Below, one piece after another: positions 44,647 to 53,832 of a stretch of DNA of 64,000 nucleotides. The stretch spans positions 1,054,001 through 1,118,000 of the forward strand of contig OZ244128.1 of the NCBI GenBank assembly GCA_965215995.1. Reading direction: 5' to 3'. A program made the translations under genes and the position numbers. The stretch is from SZUA-309 sp965215995 (GTDB lineage Bacteria; Pseudomonadota; Gammaproteobacteria; Pseudomonadales; Azotimanducaceae). The notes beneath the pieces were generated by a model. It did no database searches and was not told the origin of the DNA. It saw only the letters and a program-made list of their open reading frames with translations. The first letter of the stretch is position 1. Each line of letters begins with the position of its first letter.

Positions 44647-45735
44647 ATGATCAACCTGCCACATCTGCCTGACGGGTTTACACCAGCACTTCTTACAGAG
44701 GTACTGCGAGCGACAGATGCACTGCCAGCGGGCGTGGAAGTCGCCTCGGTGACCCATTCACAGGTTGGAGAAGGCACGGGAATGATGTCGGAAGTTGCCG
44801 TGCTGTCCGTGACCTACACAAACGATGGGAGCAACCTGCCTTCGAGCTTCATCGCGAAATTCGCCTCGCAGATCGAAACCAATCGGCAGATCGCGCTCAG
44901 CTACCGGCTCTACGAAAGGGAGTCCCGGTACTTTACGGAGCTCGATCAGCTGACCACCGTCCGCACACCTGCCATTTACTACGCCGCCTGCGACGGCGAG
45001 CGAATGCTGATTCTGATGGAAGACATGCGGGACTACACCGTGGGCAGCCAGGTGGACGGAGCCACCCTTCAGCAGGCGGAGCTGGCGCTGGACGAGCTGG
45101 CCCGGCTGCATGCTCCGTTTCAGAACAGGGTCAATGAGTTGGATTGGGTCCCCCCTATTGCGAACAGCTATCACGCCGAGAACATGCACGCGCTCACCCA
45201 GGCCGGTTTCGATCCCATGTGCGAGAAGTTCCCCAGCGTCGTCACGAGCGCTCTGATCGCCAACAAAGATCGGTACCTAGGGGCGATCCCAACATTGCAG
45301 GCGTACATGGCAAACCCACCGGTCACGCTCTGTCACGGGGACTACCGTATGGAAAACCTGTTGTACGGCAGTCAACCCGGCCATCACCCGGTGGTGGTCC
45401 TTGACTGGCAGGGTCCGCTGCGGGCGCGAGGCATGAACGACGTGGCACTGTTTCTGACCCAAAGCGCCACAACGGAAGTGCGTCGGACACATGAACGGGA
45501 CCTGCTGGCTCGGTACATCGCCCGCCTCGAGGAGAACGGCGCTGAGTGCCCGAACTTCGAGCAGGTCTGGCAGGACTATCGATGGGCGACACTCTACAAC
45601 TGGATTTACATCACTGTGGTCGCCGGTACTCTGGACGTATCGAACGCCGCGGCGTATGCCTGGATCGCAGAGAGCCTGGCCCGGCACAGTAGAGCCTCTG
45701 AAGATCTCGAGGTATTCGAGCTGATTCCATCATGA
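44647..45735 (+). CDS. ecdysteroid-kinase-like phosphotransferase
   Basis: A 362-residue kinase-fold protein. The active-site loop is LCHGDYRMENLLYG followed by VVVLDWQGPLRARGMNDVALFL, matching the HGDxxxxN and D-W-Q motifs of APH and EcKL/DUF1679 phosphotransferases; the N lobe has FIAKFASQIE (the ATP Lys) and MLILMEDM. It starts at ATG 44647 with GAGG upstream, 11 bases after the RdhA-like gene, and overlaps the SDR by four bases. In bacteria these kinases often sit in gene clusters for small hydroxylated substrates such as steroids or aromatic alcohols. Confidence 0.88.
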   Translation: MINLPHLPDGFTPALLTEVLRATDALPAGVEVASVTHSQVGEGTGMMSEVAVLSVTYTNDGSNLPSSFIAKFASQIETNRQIALSYRLYERESRYFTELDQLTTVRTPAIYYAACDGERMLILMEDMRDYTVGSQVDGATLQQAELALDELARLHAPFQNRVNELDWVPPIANSYHAENMHALTQAGFDPMCEKFPSVVTSALIANKDRYLGAIPTLQAYMANPPVTLCHGDYRMENLLYGSQPGHHPVVVLDWQGPLRARGMNDVALFLTQSATTEVRRTHERDLLARYIARLEENGAECPNFEQVWQDYRWATLYNWIYITVVAGTLDVSNAAAYAWIAESLARHSRASEDLEVFELIPS

Positions 45736-46532
45736 GCATCCTCGATCAGTTGCGCATTGACGGACAGGTGGCGGTGGTCACCGGATCCGGTCAGGGCATA
45801 GGCCGCGGCATCGCCTGGGCACTGGCGGACGCCGGCGCCGACGTCGTGCTCAACGCACGCCGCCAGAGCGATCTCGAGACCACGGCAACAGGTATCGAAG
45901 CGCGCGGCAGGCGAGCGCTCATCGTCCAAGGCGACATACGGGATTTTTCCGAAACAGTGGCGGAGCGCTGCCTGGCAACATTCGGACGACTGGACATCTG
46001 GGTGAACAACGTCGGCGGTTCCGACGACAAGGACGTTCGCGCTCTGCTGGACACACCTGATGAGATCTTCCGGTCCCAATTGGAATTGAATCTGACGAGT
46101 GCTTTCCAGGGCGCCAAAGCAGCGGCGGCACATATGCCGAATGGCGGATCCATCGTCAACATCACATCCGCCGCAGGTACCCGCGGCTCACCCTTCACCG
46201 GTCCCTATGCGGCAGCGAAGGCAGGGCTCATCAACCTCACGCAAACGCTGGCGCTGGAACTGGCAGAGCGTGGCATTCGGGTGAACTCGGTTTCACCAGG
46301 CCCCATATTCACGGAAGCGTACCGGGAAGTCCTCGGCGTCGAAGACAAGCTCGATGAGCTCGTGCGCACTATCCCGCTGGGTCGTGCCGGCACACCGGAT
46401 GATATCGCGGCAATGGTGTTGTTTCTCTGCTCACCGGCTGCCCAATGGATCACCGGAGAGCACCATCTGGTCGCAGGTGGGCGGACGCAACGGAGCTATC
46501 AGTACAGACCGAAAGAACAGAAAGGCGAGTGA
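45732..46532 (+). CDS. short-chain dehydrogenase/reductase
   Basis: A 266-residue SDR with the cofactor loop VTGSGQGIGRGIA, the NNVGG turn, the catalytic Ser in VNITSAAG and YxxxK in YAAAK. The C terminus is VAGGRT, giving the classical NAD(P)-dependent fold. It overlaps the kinase gene by four bases and the next gene starts one base after its stop, so the operon is tight. It would oxidise or reduce an alcohol or ketone of the pathway begun by the RdhA-like protein. Confidence 0.93.
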   Translation: MSILDQLRIDGQVAVVTGSGQGIGRGIAWALADAGADVVLNARRQSDLETTATGIEARGRRALIVQGDIRDFSETVAERCLATFGRLDIWVNNVGGSDDKDVRALLDTPDEIFRSQLELNLTSAFQGAKAAAAHMPNGGSIVNITSAAGTRGSPFTGPYAAAKAGLINLTQTLALELAERGIRVNSVSPGPIFTEAYREVLGVEDKLDELVRTIPLGRAGTPDDIAAMVLFLCSPAAQWITGEHHLVAGGRTQRSYQYRPKEQKGE

Positions 46533-46533
46533 T

Positions 46534-47004
46534 ATGAATGAGATTGTGATTCCGAATTTCGGCGAGCTGCTTGCCGAGCATCTCGATGCGGTGCCTCAAG
46601 AGGCCTACCCATACCTCCTGTCGCAGCTTGAACGCACAGCGGCGGCACGTTATCGCGGCTGGTCGGAAGCGGTGCCAGAGCACAACGAGGGGCTGCTTGC
46701 CTGCGCGCAACGCGAAGACGAGATCGCGGATCGTGCGGAGGCCATGTTCCCGCCAACAGAGGAACATCGGGCACTGGTGGAGAGCATCATCCCCGCCGCC
46801 AAAGCCACCTACTACAGCGCGTTTGAACCGTACACGGCGATCGAGCAGATGACGATTCAGGCCAACGCAGAACGCCAGGGAGCCGGCGCCTGGCAGAACC
46901 TGAAAGCCCTCTATCCGGACCAAGGCGAGGCCCTCGATGCGCTATCGGCGATCGAGCTGGCGAGCGCCGACTATCTGGACGCCTTGTTAGCTGAGCTCAG
47001 GTAG
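46534..47004 (+). CDS. unknown 156-residue helical protein of the dehalogenase-like operon
   Basis: A soluble, acidic, helix-rich protein (LAEHLDAVPQEAYPYLLSQLERTAAARYRGWSE, and ALDALSAIELASADYLDALLAELR). No signal peptide, membrane helix or metal motif is visible. It starts one base after the SDR stop (TGATATG). Its place at the end of a four-gene operon suggests a helper or enzyme subunit, but I do not recognise the family. Confidence 0.75.
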   Translation: MNEIVIPNFGELLAEHLDAVPQEAYPYLLSQLERTAAARYRGWSEAVPEHNEGLLACAQREDEIADRAEAMFPPTEEHRALVESIIPAAKATYYSAFEPYTAIEQMTIQANAERQGAGAWQNLKALYPDQGEALDALSAIELASADYLDALLAELR

Positions 47005-47011
47005 GGTCACC

Positions 47012-47620
47012 TCAGTTCAGGTCAAAGCGAAATCCGACCTCATAGAGAATGTCGTCGCCATCGAAATTGCTGCTGTCGATGCCGTTTGCGCCCAGCAGGA
47101 TCGAGATGGAATCGGAAGCCCAGAAGCGCAAGCCAAGGTTCCAGAGAAGGTCGCTGGTGTCCTTATCATCAAAGAGCATGCCAAGGCCGGCTTCCGCCTC
47201 GAACCGCCTGGTGAGCCTGGCCCGCAAGTCGGCCTGAACGTTAGCCGCATCGCTTTTCTCGTCTTCCTGAAACGAGCCGATCTCGGTGGAGTAGTCCAGG
47301 TGGGTGTAGCCGGCGCTGATCAGTGCCGCGTACCTCTGTCCGAAGGCGAACACCCGTCCGACCTTGAGGTCATACTGGGTCTGCGACATCTCCAGGTCCA
47401 CGTCGCTTTCTTTGAGTTCCAGTCGACTCGCCCGGCCTTGCAGAATCCAGTTGTCTGATATGTGGCCACTGACCTCACCGGAAAAGCCCCGGGTGTCGCT
47501 GTCGGAAGGCTGCAGATAACTCACGTCGATGTACTGCCAGGTGAGCGTTTCTGCGAACGCGGGTGCCGCGAGTAGCATTACTGCGGTCAGGCATACCTTT
47601 GCCATTGCTTTGATTGTCAC
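47012..47620 (-). CDS. small outer-membrane beta-barrel-like protein
   Basis: A 202-residue protein with a signal peptide (VCLTAVMLLAAPAFAE) and alternating beta-strands suited to an eight-strand barrel (TWQYIDVSYLQP, YAALISAGYTHLDYS, RFEAEAGLGMLFDD, LGLRFWASDSISILLGANG). It ends GFRFDLN, with aromatic strand-end residues. It may be an OmpA-like or porin-like small barrel. It is 41 bases downstream of the lipoprotein gene on the same strand, and may be coexpressed with it. Confidence 0.75.
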   Translation of the reverse strand: MTIKAMAKVCLTAVMLLAAPAFAETLTWQYIDVSYLQPSDSDTRGFSGEVSGHISDNWILQGRASRLELKESDVDLEMSQTQYDLKVGRVFAFGQRYAALISAGYTHLDYSTEIGSFQEDEKSDAANVQADLRARLTRRFEAEAGLGMLFDDKDTSDLLWNLGLRFWASDSISILLGANGIDSSNFDGDDILYEVGFRFDLN

Positions 47621-47661
47621 TGTTTCATCTCCATATGAATCAGGTTCTAGTCGTTTCCGGC

Positions 47662-49575
47662 CTACTGTGTGTAGTACTTCTGCTCGATCAACTTGATCAC
47701 CGGATTTTCCGGCCTTTCGCCGAGCGAGTTTGCGACAGGGCCATTGGGCACATTCGTGATCGGGTTGTTGAACTCACCAGATGTGCAGTAACCCTCCGGC
47801 TCCCAGCTGTCGAGCGGTGTCACCGTCAGGTTTCCGAATTCATCGACCGCCACGTCCAGCACGGCCCAGCACTCGGTGGGGGTGCCTCCAGGTGGCGTAT
47901 ATACGGTCACCGTGCCACGCAGATTCACCTCGACACGAGCCGGTGATGACGCAATGGTGCCGGTGCCGGAGAACAGATGGACCGCATATCGGTAGACACC
48001 AGGGAACGGAAAATCGGGGAACGTGACGATCTCCGGACCAAAGCCGTCAACGTCGTCTACGTCGAGATCGATTGAGAATCCGCCGGTCGTGACCGAACGC
48101 TGTGTGTAGTTGACTTCGAAGTCGTCGCCCGAATTGTCCGCCGAGAAACCGTACAGACGCGTATCCAGATCTCTCGGATTCTCACCCCAGGTGAGATTGA
48201 TCGTCGAGCTACCGGCGGATGCCTCCAGACAGTCGGGCATCGTGCTGTCGCTCGAGCCCGTAGCCATTTGAACCGTACCGCTCTGCAGACCGTCACCTAC
48301 GGTGATCAACACATCGGACAGCGGTCGAACGGGTATCGAGAACTGACCATCCGCATCGGTGATCGCCCGTGTGCTGCCAAGATAGCTCGCACCGTTGGCA
48401 TCCACGCGTACGTTCGGCATGGGTGCACCAGCGAGGCTCACCACGCAGCCATTGACGAAAACGGGAACGTACTCTTCGTCCGCATTCCAGGTGGTGAAGT
48501 GACTGACCTGACCGGTATACACCTCCAGTCCACTGGCCAACGTCGTCAGGCTGGCCGTGCCTTCTTCAATCCAATAGCCAGTCACCGGGTCGTAGTAGAA
48601 GAGCGGGGTTGTCGCAGGGGCGCTCGTGCGTTCGGACTCCGCGACGGGGATGTTCATGTCGGCAACCTGGCCTGCAGCCAGATCGAGCACTTCACCGTTG
48701 CCGCCGGTAAACGTCACGCTGAGCGCGCCATAGCTCTGGATTGGCGATGTGGCACCGCCCGGCGCACGGCTGGTGTAGTCACCCGGCATGATCTCGAGGC
48801 TCACGCTTGGATCCACGAGCGTGAATTCCGTTGTCACCGTGCCGCTGTACAGGACATCGTTCTCATCCACCAGTGCGTTGGCCGGGATGCTCAGCAGAAC
48901 ATCCGTGCCCACCGTCAGATCCGTGCCAACCTCGGAATCAAACGTCGTGCCGAGCACCACAGGCTGCATGAGCATTCGAGCAATCCGACCCGCGGGCTCA
49001 GTAGTATTCGTTACGATTTTGGACTGCTCGCCAAACCCATCGGGGTCGGCGTTGACGACTATGCGTCCATCGAAGGTAGGCACCTCGAAGGTCAGCAGGC
49101 CCTGCGCATCCGAAGAACCCGCAAGGGATTGAGCCCCGTCGTTCCAGGTCGCTGTGACGTCAATGCCTTCGAGGGGGTCGCCGGTAAAGAAGTTCTCGAC
49201 CGTCACTCGGATCAGGTTCTGCGTGATGCAGCTGATGGCAACGTTCGCAACGTCGTCCTCCTGATCGTCGAATACCGTCTGGCTGTCGATCGTGCATCGC
49301 TGGCTCAGTGGCTCGGTGACGATCGTCAACTCGAAATCGTCGCCCGCCTCGAAAGCGAACGGGATATTGAAGCTGTCGCCGGTGAGTATCTGTTCCTGAT
49401 CCGCCCAACCCAGGGTCAGGCTGCCTTCCAGGCCGGAAATCGTGCCGGAGATCGACAGATACTCCGGCGCTTGTGGCGTTGGGGAGAATTCGCTCAGGGA
49501 ACGGCTGTCACCATCGCATCCGCTGACAAAGGCAAGTGATGCGGCCAGTAAGAGTCCACTACGTAGATGGTGCAT
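47662..49575 (-). CDS. large beta-rich lipoprotein
   Basis: A 637-residue lipoprotein with the lipobox LAFVSGC near residue 20. The early part looks like stacked immunoglobulin or carboxypeptidase-regulatory-type beta modules (SISGTISGLEGSLTLGWADQE, EGIDVTATWNDGAQSL, VCVVSLAGAPMPNVRVDANG), and the tail has NLTWGENPRDLDTRLYGFS. Cysteines are sparse. It could be an outer-membrane or surface protein. It precedes the small barrel gene. The 220-base gap before it (49576-49796) shows no gene. Confidence 0.75.
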   Translation of the reverse strand: MHHLRSGLLLAASLAFVSGCDGDSRSLSEFSPTPQAPEYLSISGTISGLEGSLTLGWADQEQILTGDSFNIPFAFEAGDDFELTIVTEPLSQRCTIDSQTVFDDQEDDVANVAISCITQNLIRVTVENFFTGDPLEGIDVTATWNDGAQSLAGSSDAQGLLTFEVPTFDGRIVVNADPDGFGEQSKIVTNTTEPAGRIARMLMQPVVLGTTFDSEVGTDLTVGTDVLLSIPANALVDENDVLYSGTVTTEFTLVDPSVSLEIMPGDYTSRAPGGATSPIQSYGALSVTFTGGNGEVLDLAAGQVADMNIPVAESERTSAPATTPLFYYDPVTGYWIEEGTASLTTLASGLEVYTGQVSHFTTWNADEEYVPVFVNGCVVSLAGAPMPNVRVDANGASYLGSTRAITDADGQFSIPVRPLSDVLITVGDGLQSGTVQMATGSSDSTMPDCLEASAGSSTINLTWGENPRDLDTRLYGFSADNSGDDFEVNYTQRSVTTGGFSIDLDVDDVDGFGPEIVTFPDFPFPGVYRYAVHLFSGTGTIASSPARVEVNLRGTVTVYTPPGGTPTECWAVLDVAVDEFGNLTVTPLDSWEPEGYCTSGEFNNPITNVPNGPVANSLGERPENPVIKLIEQKYYTQ

Positions 49576-49796
49576 GGTGCGCTGGATTCCTTTCCAAACC
49601 CGGCCCGACTGACCTCTGGAGCGCAGTCGGCGGCAGGTACTGTTATTCCATCAAACGTTCGGATTCTCGCCTGAATCGGCGGTTCGGTCGGTTGGCTAGT
49701 TCTCAAAACCAGGCGCAGCCCGGGGAAACCGGGAAGGACGTCACAGTGTGGGAGCGGGAAGGTTGCTAGCGAGAGCGCCGGAGCACTGACGGGAGC

Positions 49797-51134
49797 TCAG
49801 GCAATCACCTCGTTCGAGGCGAGCTGCTTGAGGGTCAGACCCGCAAGCGCCTTGTCACGCGCTGACCTGCCCGCTTCCTCAATGGCGTCGATCTGCGGTT
49901 CGCTGATCATCGGCGGGGCATAGGTATCCTCCGGCTGATAGGCGTCGAGCCTGTCGAGCACATCGGCGACGGTGGTCGTATCGAATGGGACCGCCGGGAC
50001 GAACTCTGTCCTCGGTCCTTCGGTAACGGCGAGGATTTTCAGCTCAACCAGTCTTGCCAGACAGCGCTCGAGGGCATGCACGGGCATCTGATAACTCGAT
50101 GCGAGCTCGTCGAGGCTGTACGGAGATGCTGACTCGTCCCTGCCGTAGTGCCGCTGTCCGATTCGCACCAGAATCGAAAGGCTGTAGCGGATGTTCTGCA
50201 CGCGGCTGAAATACACGTCCCTGAGCCCGGAAGCGACAACACCCGGGTGCTGATGGTAGAAACCGATGCTCGCGCCGATGAGCAGGATCATCCAGTTCAG
50301 ATAGAGCCAGATCATGAAGAATATGGCGGTGGCGAAAGTGGCGTAGATGAGCTGGTAGTTGGAAGTACCGGCGGCGTAGGACGCAAAGCCGAAGCTCAGA
50401 AGCTCCCAGAGGATGCCCGCAACCGTACCGCCAACCAGGGCCGATACGAGGCGCACCCGGGTGTTCGGAATGAACGCGTAAAGGAAGGTGAACGCCGCGA
50501 TCACGAGCGCGAAGGGCACCAGCCGGGCAATCAGTTCGATCAGAGGCCCAACCCCCGGAATCTCCTGCACCTGCCCCATGACGGTGGTGCTCATCAAAGA
50601 GCCGGTTGCTGCAATGGCGGCGAAAATCAGCAACGGCCCGACCGTGATCGCCGAGAGGAAAGTCGTGAAACGCTCACCGAAAGTCCGCGGAGTGTGGATC
50701 CGCCAGGCGTAGTTGAAAGCGCTCTCGATCTTCTGCATGAGCGAAACCACGGTATAGACCAGAAAGACCAGGCCGACCGCACCCAGCACACCGACGTTCA
50801 TGTTGTTCACGAAGCCGATCAGATTCTCGGTCAGCTCAACGGCCTTCTCTTCACCGAGCGGAGCCAGGGCGCTGCGCAAAGTTTCGTCGAGCTGATTCTG
50901 CACCCCGAAGCCCTTCAGGATCGAGAAGCTGAGTGCCAGCAGAGGCACCAGCGAGAGCAGAGTGGTGTAGACCAGGCTCATGGCTCGCAGCGTCAGCTCG
51001 CCGCCGAGGATGTCCCGGAAAACGAGGACAGCGGTGCGGGCTATGGCAATGAGCCGGCGCTGCCATCGGGATGCGTCGCGCCAATCCCGCTCCCACAGGT
51101 GTCGTTGTTCAAGCTCGTGTAGCGTTTCGAGCAC
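49797..51134 (-). CDS. YihY/virulence factor BrkB family membrane protein
   Basis: A 445-residue inner-membrane protein with six helices. The YihY signature is clear: LTLRAMSLVYTTLLSLVPLLALSFSILKGFG, FIPNTRVRLVSALVGGTVAGILWEL and YATFATAIFFMIWLYLNWMILLIGASIGFY. The last 130 residues are a cytoplasmic winged-helix-like extension (LDELASSYQMPVHALERCLARLVELKI). The function of the family is not settled. It is on its own; 195 bases without a gene follow upstream (51135-51330). Confidence 0.92.
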   Translation of the reverse strand: MLETLHELEQRHLWERDWRDASRWQRRLIAIARTAVLVFRDILGGELTLRAMSLVYTTLLSLVPLLALSFSILKGFGVQNQLDETLRSALAPLGEEKAVELTENLIGFVNNMNVGVLGAVGLVFLVYTVVSLMQKIESAFNYAWRIHTPRTFGERFTTFLSAITVGPLLIFAAIAATGSLMSTTVMGQVQEIPGVGPLIELIARLVPFALVIAAFTFLYAFIPNTRVRLVSALVGGTVAGILWELLSFGFASYAAGTSNYQLIYATFATAIFFMIWLYLNWMILLIGASIGFYHQHPGVVASGLRDVYFSRVQNIRYSLSILVRIGQRHYGRDESASPYSLDELASSYQMPVHALERCLARLVELKILAVTEGPRTEFVPAVPFDTTTVADVLDRLDAYQPEDTYAPPMISEPQIDAIEEAGRSARDKALAGLTLKQLASNEVIA

Positions 51135-51330
51135 GTGCTGACACTCCCTTCAGCGGCACATGACGCGGACCAGAGAACGGTATTCGGGCGGAGAGGTCAA
51201 GACTTGCCTAGCAGCCTGCGGACTTACCGATCGCCAGCAATGCCTGGTGCAGTGGAATCACCTAGTGATCCACCGGCAATTCATTGGGTACTCTAAACGG
51301 CCACATTCATCGTTACGGAGAGAGTGGAGA

Positions 51331-51579
51331 ATGGTGTCAAAGCAGGAAGCGATTGCGCTCGTTGAGGCACGGATCAACGAGCCGGATATGGACTGGCCAA
51401 CGAAACCCCGGCAGGTGGTCCATGATGAGCTGACCAGGGAAGACGAGGAGGGCTGGTTGTTCTTCTACGCCATCCCCGAGGACATGCGCATGCCCGGGCG
51501 GGACCCGGAACCGGAGGAAAACGTACCCTGGCTCGTCAATCGGGAAACAGGCGAGCTCAAGCAACCGAACACTTATTGA
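51331..51579 (+). CDS. small Imm35/YrhB-like protein
   Basis: An 82-residue soluble protein at ATG 51331 with GGAG upstream. The pattern VVHDELTREDEEGWLFFYAIPED then PWLVNRETGEL is like the immunity-protein-35/YrhB fold, where GWxFxY and LVxRxTG are conserved. No toxin gene is adjacent, so immunity is not supported by context. It lies 91 bases before the DUF3604 gene. Family assignment is tentative. Confidence 0.55.
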   Translation: MVSKQEAIALVEARINEPDMDWPTKPRQVVHDELTREDEEGWLFFYAIPEDMRMPGRDPEPEENVPWLVNRETGELKQPNTY

Positions 51580-51670
51580 TAACGGGCTTCCTGCTATGGC
51601 GCGGCTGTCCACATCCACAGCCCGACGTTCTGTACACTGGGGCTCGCCGGTCGAACTGAGGGACAACGAT

Positions 51671-53755
51671 ATGAACGCCACCGCTCTCTACCGAAATCCT
51701 TTCCGCACATCGTTGTCCCGAAGCATTGCAGCAGCTTTCACGCTGTGTTGCTTTCTAACGGGCTGCTCTCAGCCCGACGCATCGGGTGTCAGCAGTCAGG
51801 AACCGCCAGCCGCCACCAGCAGCTCAACCCGGCCAGATCAATCGGATTCCTCAGATGTGCCTGCCAACGATCCGCGCTTTGGCGGCAATACCCTGCGCAT
51901 GCCGGCAGGCATGATCGCCGCCGATCCGGTAAGAAGCGCCGCTCGCAATGCCTACTTCGGTGACCTGCACGTGCACACCGAGTACTCATTCGATGCGTTC
52001 GCCTTTGGTACGGTGGCGACACCTTACGATGCCTACCGATATGCCCAGGGCGAAGCAATCATGCACCCGGCCGGTTTCGAGGTGCAGCTCGACCGGCCGC
52101 TGGATTTCTACGCGGTAACCGACCACGCCATGTTTCTCGGCGCGGTCAAGGCTGCGGCGGACACCAGCACGGAGTTCTCGAAGCTCCCCCACGTGCTGCA
52201 ACTGCATGGGCTGAACGACGCGAGCAACCAGACTGTCGAAACACTGGTGGAACGGGTCCAGGCTTTCAGAACCTTCCTTCCGGATACGCTGGCGGGCGTT
52301 GCCGAAGGCCGTATTCATGACGAGGTGGTCAACGGTATCGCACGAGACGCCTGGGCGGACATCATTACTGCCGCTCAGACCCACTATCGACCTGGAAACT
52401 TCACGACTTTTGTCGGCTACGAGTACACCACCTCCACCAACGACCGCGGCAATCTGCACCGTAACGTGATCTTCCGGGATACCGACCGATTACCGGCGAT
52501 GCCTTTCTCCCGTTTCCACAGCCAGAATCCGGAAGGGCTGTGGGACTGGATGGACAGTCTCCGGGCCCAAGGCATCGAATCCCTGGCCATCCCCCACAAC
52601 GCCAACGGCTCCAACGGGCAGATGTTCAGTATGGTCGACTGGGCGGGTGATCCGCTGGATGAGGACTACAGCCGGCAGCGCATCCAGAACGAGCCCGTCA
52701 TCGAGCTGACCCAGATAAAGGGCACGTCCGAAACTCATCCGCTGCTCTCGGATACGGATGAGTGGGCGGATTTCGAGATCATGCCCTATCGCGTCGGCAC
52801 CTCCCTGCCAAGCAAGCCGCACGGCTCCTACGCCAGAGAAGCCCTGCTGAACGGGCTCCTGTTATCGGAGGGCGGCATAATCAATGCTTTCCAGTTCGGT
52901 TTCGTCGGTGCCTCTGACACCCACACCGCGGCCGCTTCCCTGGAAGAAGAGACCTTTTTCTCCAAGGCCGGGTTGCTGGATTCCGCGCCCTCGCTGCGAG
53001 GCGCTGTACCACTCTCGCCCGACCTGGCTGAGATCGTATCGGCCGCCGGAAGGCTCCAGGTCGAGGAGATCGGCGGAAGATCGTATGCCACCGGGTCCTA
53101 CGAGACCTGGGGCGCGGCTGGCCTGACGGGTGTCTGGGCAGAGGAAAACACCCGGGAAGACATCTACGACGCTTTTCGACGAAAGGAAACGTTCGCTACC
53201 TCCGGACCGCGAATCAAGGTCCGGCTGTTCGCCGGTTACGATCTGGATGGGCTGACCGTCACCGAAGATCTTCCAATGGCCTACCAACGCGGAGTCCCTA
53301 TGGGCTCAGAGCTGCCCGCCCGAGGGACCGAGGCTCCGATGCTGATGGCCTGGGCGCTCAGAGACCCGAACGCCGCCCCCTTACAACGCCTGCAGATCGT
53401 GAAAGGCTGGATCGAAGACGGCGAGCCGCAGGAGCGCGTCTACGATGTGGCCTGTTCCGATGGATTGGCAGTGGATCCGACAACGCACCGCTGTCCCGAC
53501 AACGGCGCGGACGTGGACCTGTCCGATTGCTCGATTGCCCCCGACATCGGCGCCGCGGAGCTGTCCACGACATGGCGGGATCCGGATTTCAACCCGACCC
53601 AACGGGCGTTCTACTACCTGAGAGCGCTGGAAAACCCAACCTGCCGTTGGTCTACCTGGGATGCAGTCAGAGCAGGTGTCGCGCCCAGACCTGATCTTCA
53701 CAAGACCCTGCAGGAACGGGCCTGGTCGTCTCCGATCTGGTACGTGCCCACGTAG
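51671..53755 (+). CDS. DUF3604 lipoprotein (PHP-like metal-dependent hydrolase fold)
   Basis: A 694-residue exported lipoprotein: lipobox LTGC near residue 37, a Ser/Thr linker, then the DUF3604 domain. Metal-type motifs are YFGDLHVHTEYSFDAF, FYAVTDHAMFLG, FVGYEYTTS and GFVGASDTHTAA; further marks are EIGGRSYATGSYETWG, RKETFATSGPRIKVR and the C-terminal YTSPIWY-like end (SPIWYVPT). Start ATG 51671 has GAGGGA upstream. The family is common in marine bacteria and has been tied to hydrolysis of extracellular substrates, but the reaction is not established. A second copy lies at the right edge. Confidence 0.88.
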   Translation: MNATALYRNPFRTSLSRSIAAAFTLCCFLTGCSQPDASGVSSQEPPAATSSSTRPDQSDSSDVPANDPRFGGNTLRMPAGMIAADPVRSAARNAYFGDLHVHTEYSFDAFAFGTVATPYDAYRYAQGEAIMHPAGFEVQLDRPLDFYAVTDHAMFLGAVKAAADTSTEFSKLPHVLQLHGLNDASNQTVETLVERVQAFRTFLPDTLAGVAEGRIHDEVVNGIARDAWADIITAAQTHYRPGNFTTFVGYEYTTSTNDRGNLHRNVIFRDTDRLPAMPFSRFHSQNPEGLWDWMDSLRAQGIESLAIPHNANGSNGQMFSMVDWAGDPLDEDYSRQRIQNEPVIELTQIKGTSETHPLLSDTDEWADFEIMPYRVGTSLPSKPHGSYAREALLNGLLLSEGGIINAFQFGFVGASDTHTAAASLEEETFFSKAGLLDSAPSLRGAVPLSPDLAEIVSAAGRLQVEEIGGRSYATGSYETWGAAGLTGVWAEENTREDIYDAFRRKETFATSGPRIKVRLFAGYDLDGLTVTEDLPMAYQRGVPMGSELPARGTEAPMLMAWALRDPNAAPLQRLQIVKGWIEDGEPQERVYDVACSDGLAVDPTTHRCPDNGADVDLSDCSIAPDIGAAELSTTWRDPDFNPTQRAFYYLRALENPTCRWSTWDAVRAGVAPRPDLHKTLQERAWSSPIWYVPT

Positions 53756-53769
53756 TCCCATCAGGGCAC

Positions 53770-53798
53770 TTGATCTTTATTATAGTATCTCTATACTA
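53770..53798 (+). promoter_or_regulatory. TetR-type operator overlapping a promoter of the amidohydrolase gene
   Basis: TTGATC (53770-53775) and TATACT (53792-53797), 16 bases apart, form a good sigma-70 promoter in a strongly AT-rich stretch. A perfect inverted repeat TAGTAT-CTCT-ATACTA (53783-53798) covers the spacer and the -10. A repressor binding there would block transcription. The TetR gene directly after the amidohydrolase is the natural candidate. Confidence 0.6.
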
Positions 53799-53832
53799 AC
53801 AATTATACATTTACTGTAATAAGGAATCCCTG

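Noticed and set aside
48268..49539. 423-codon plus-strand frame
   Set aside because: It is opposite the lipoprotein gene, and has no signal peptide or family motif.
51135..51330. possible gene in the 195-base gap before the Imm35-like gene
   Set aside because: The reading frame is only open as an upstream extension of that gene, without a ribosome site or family features.
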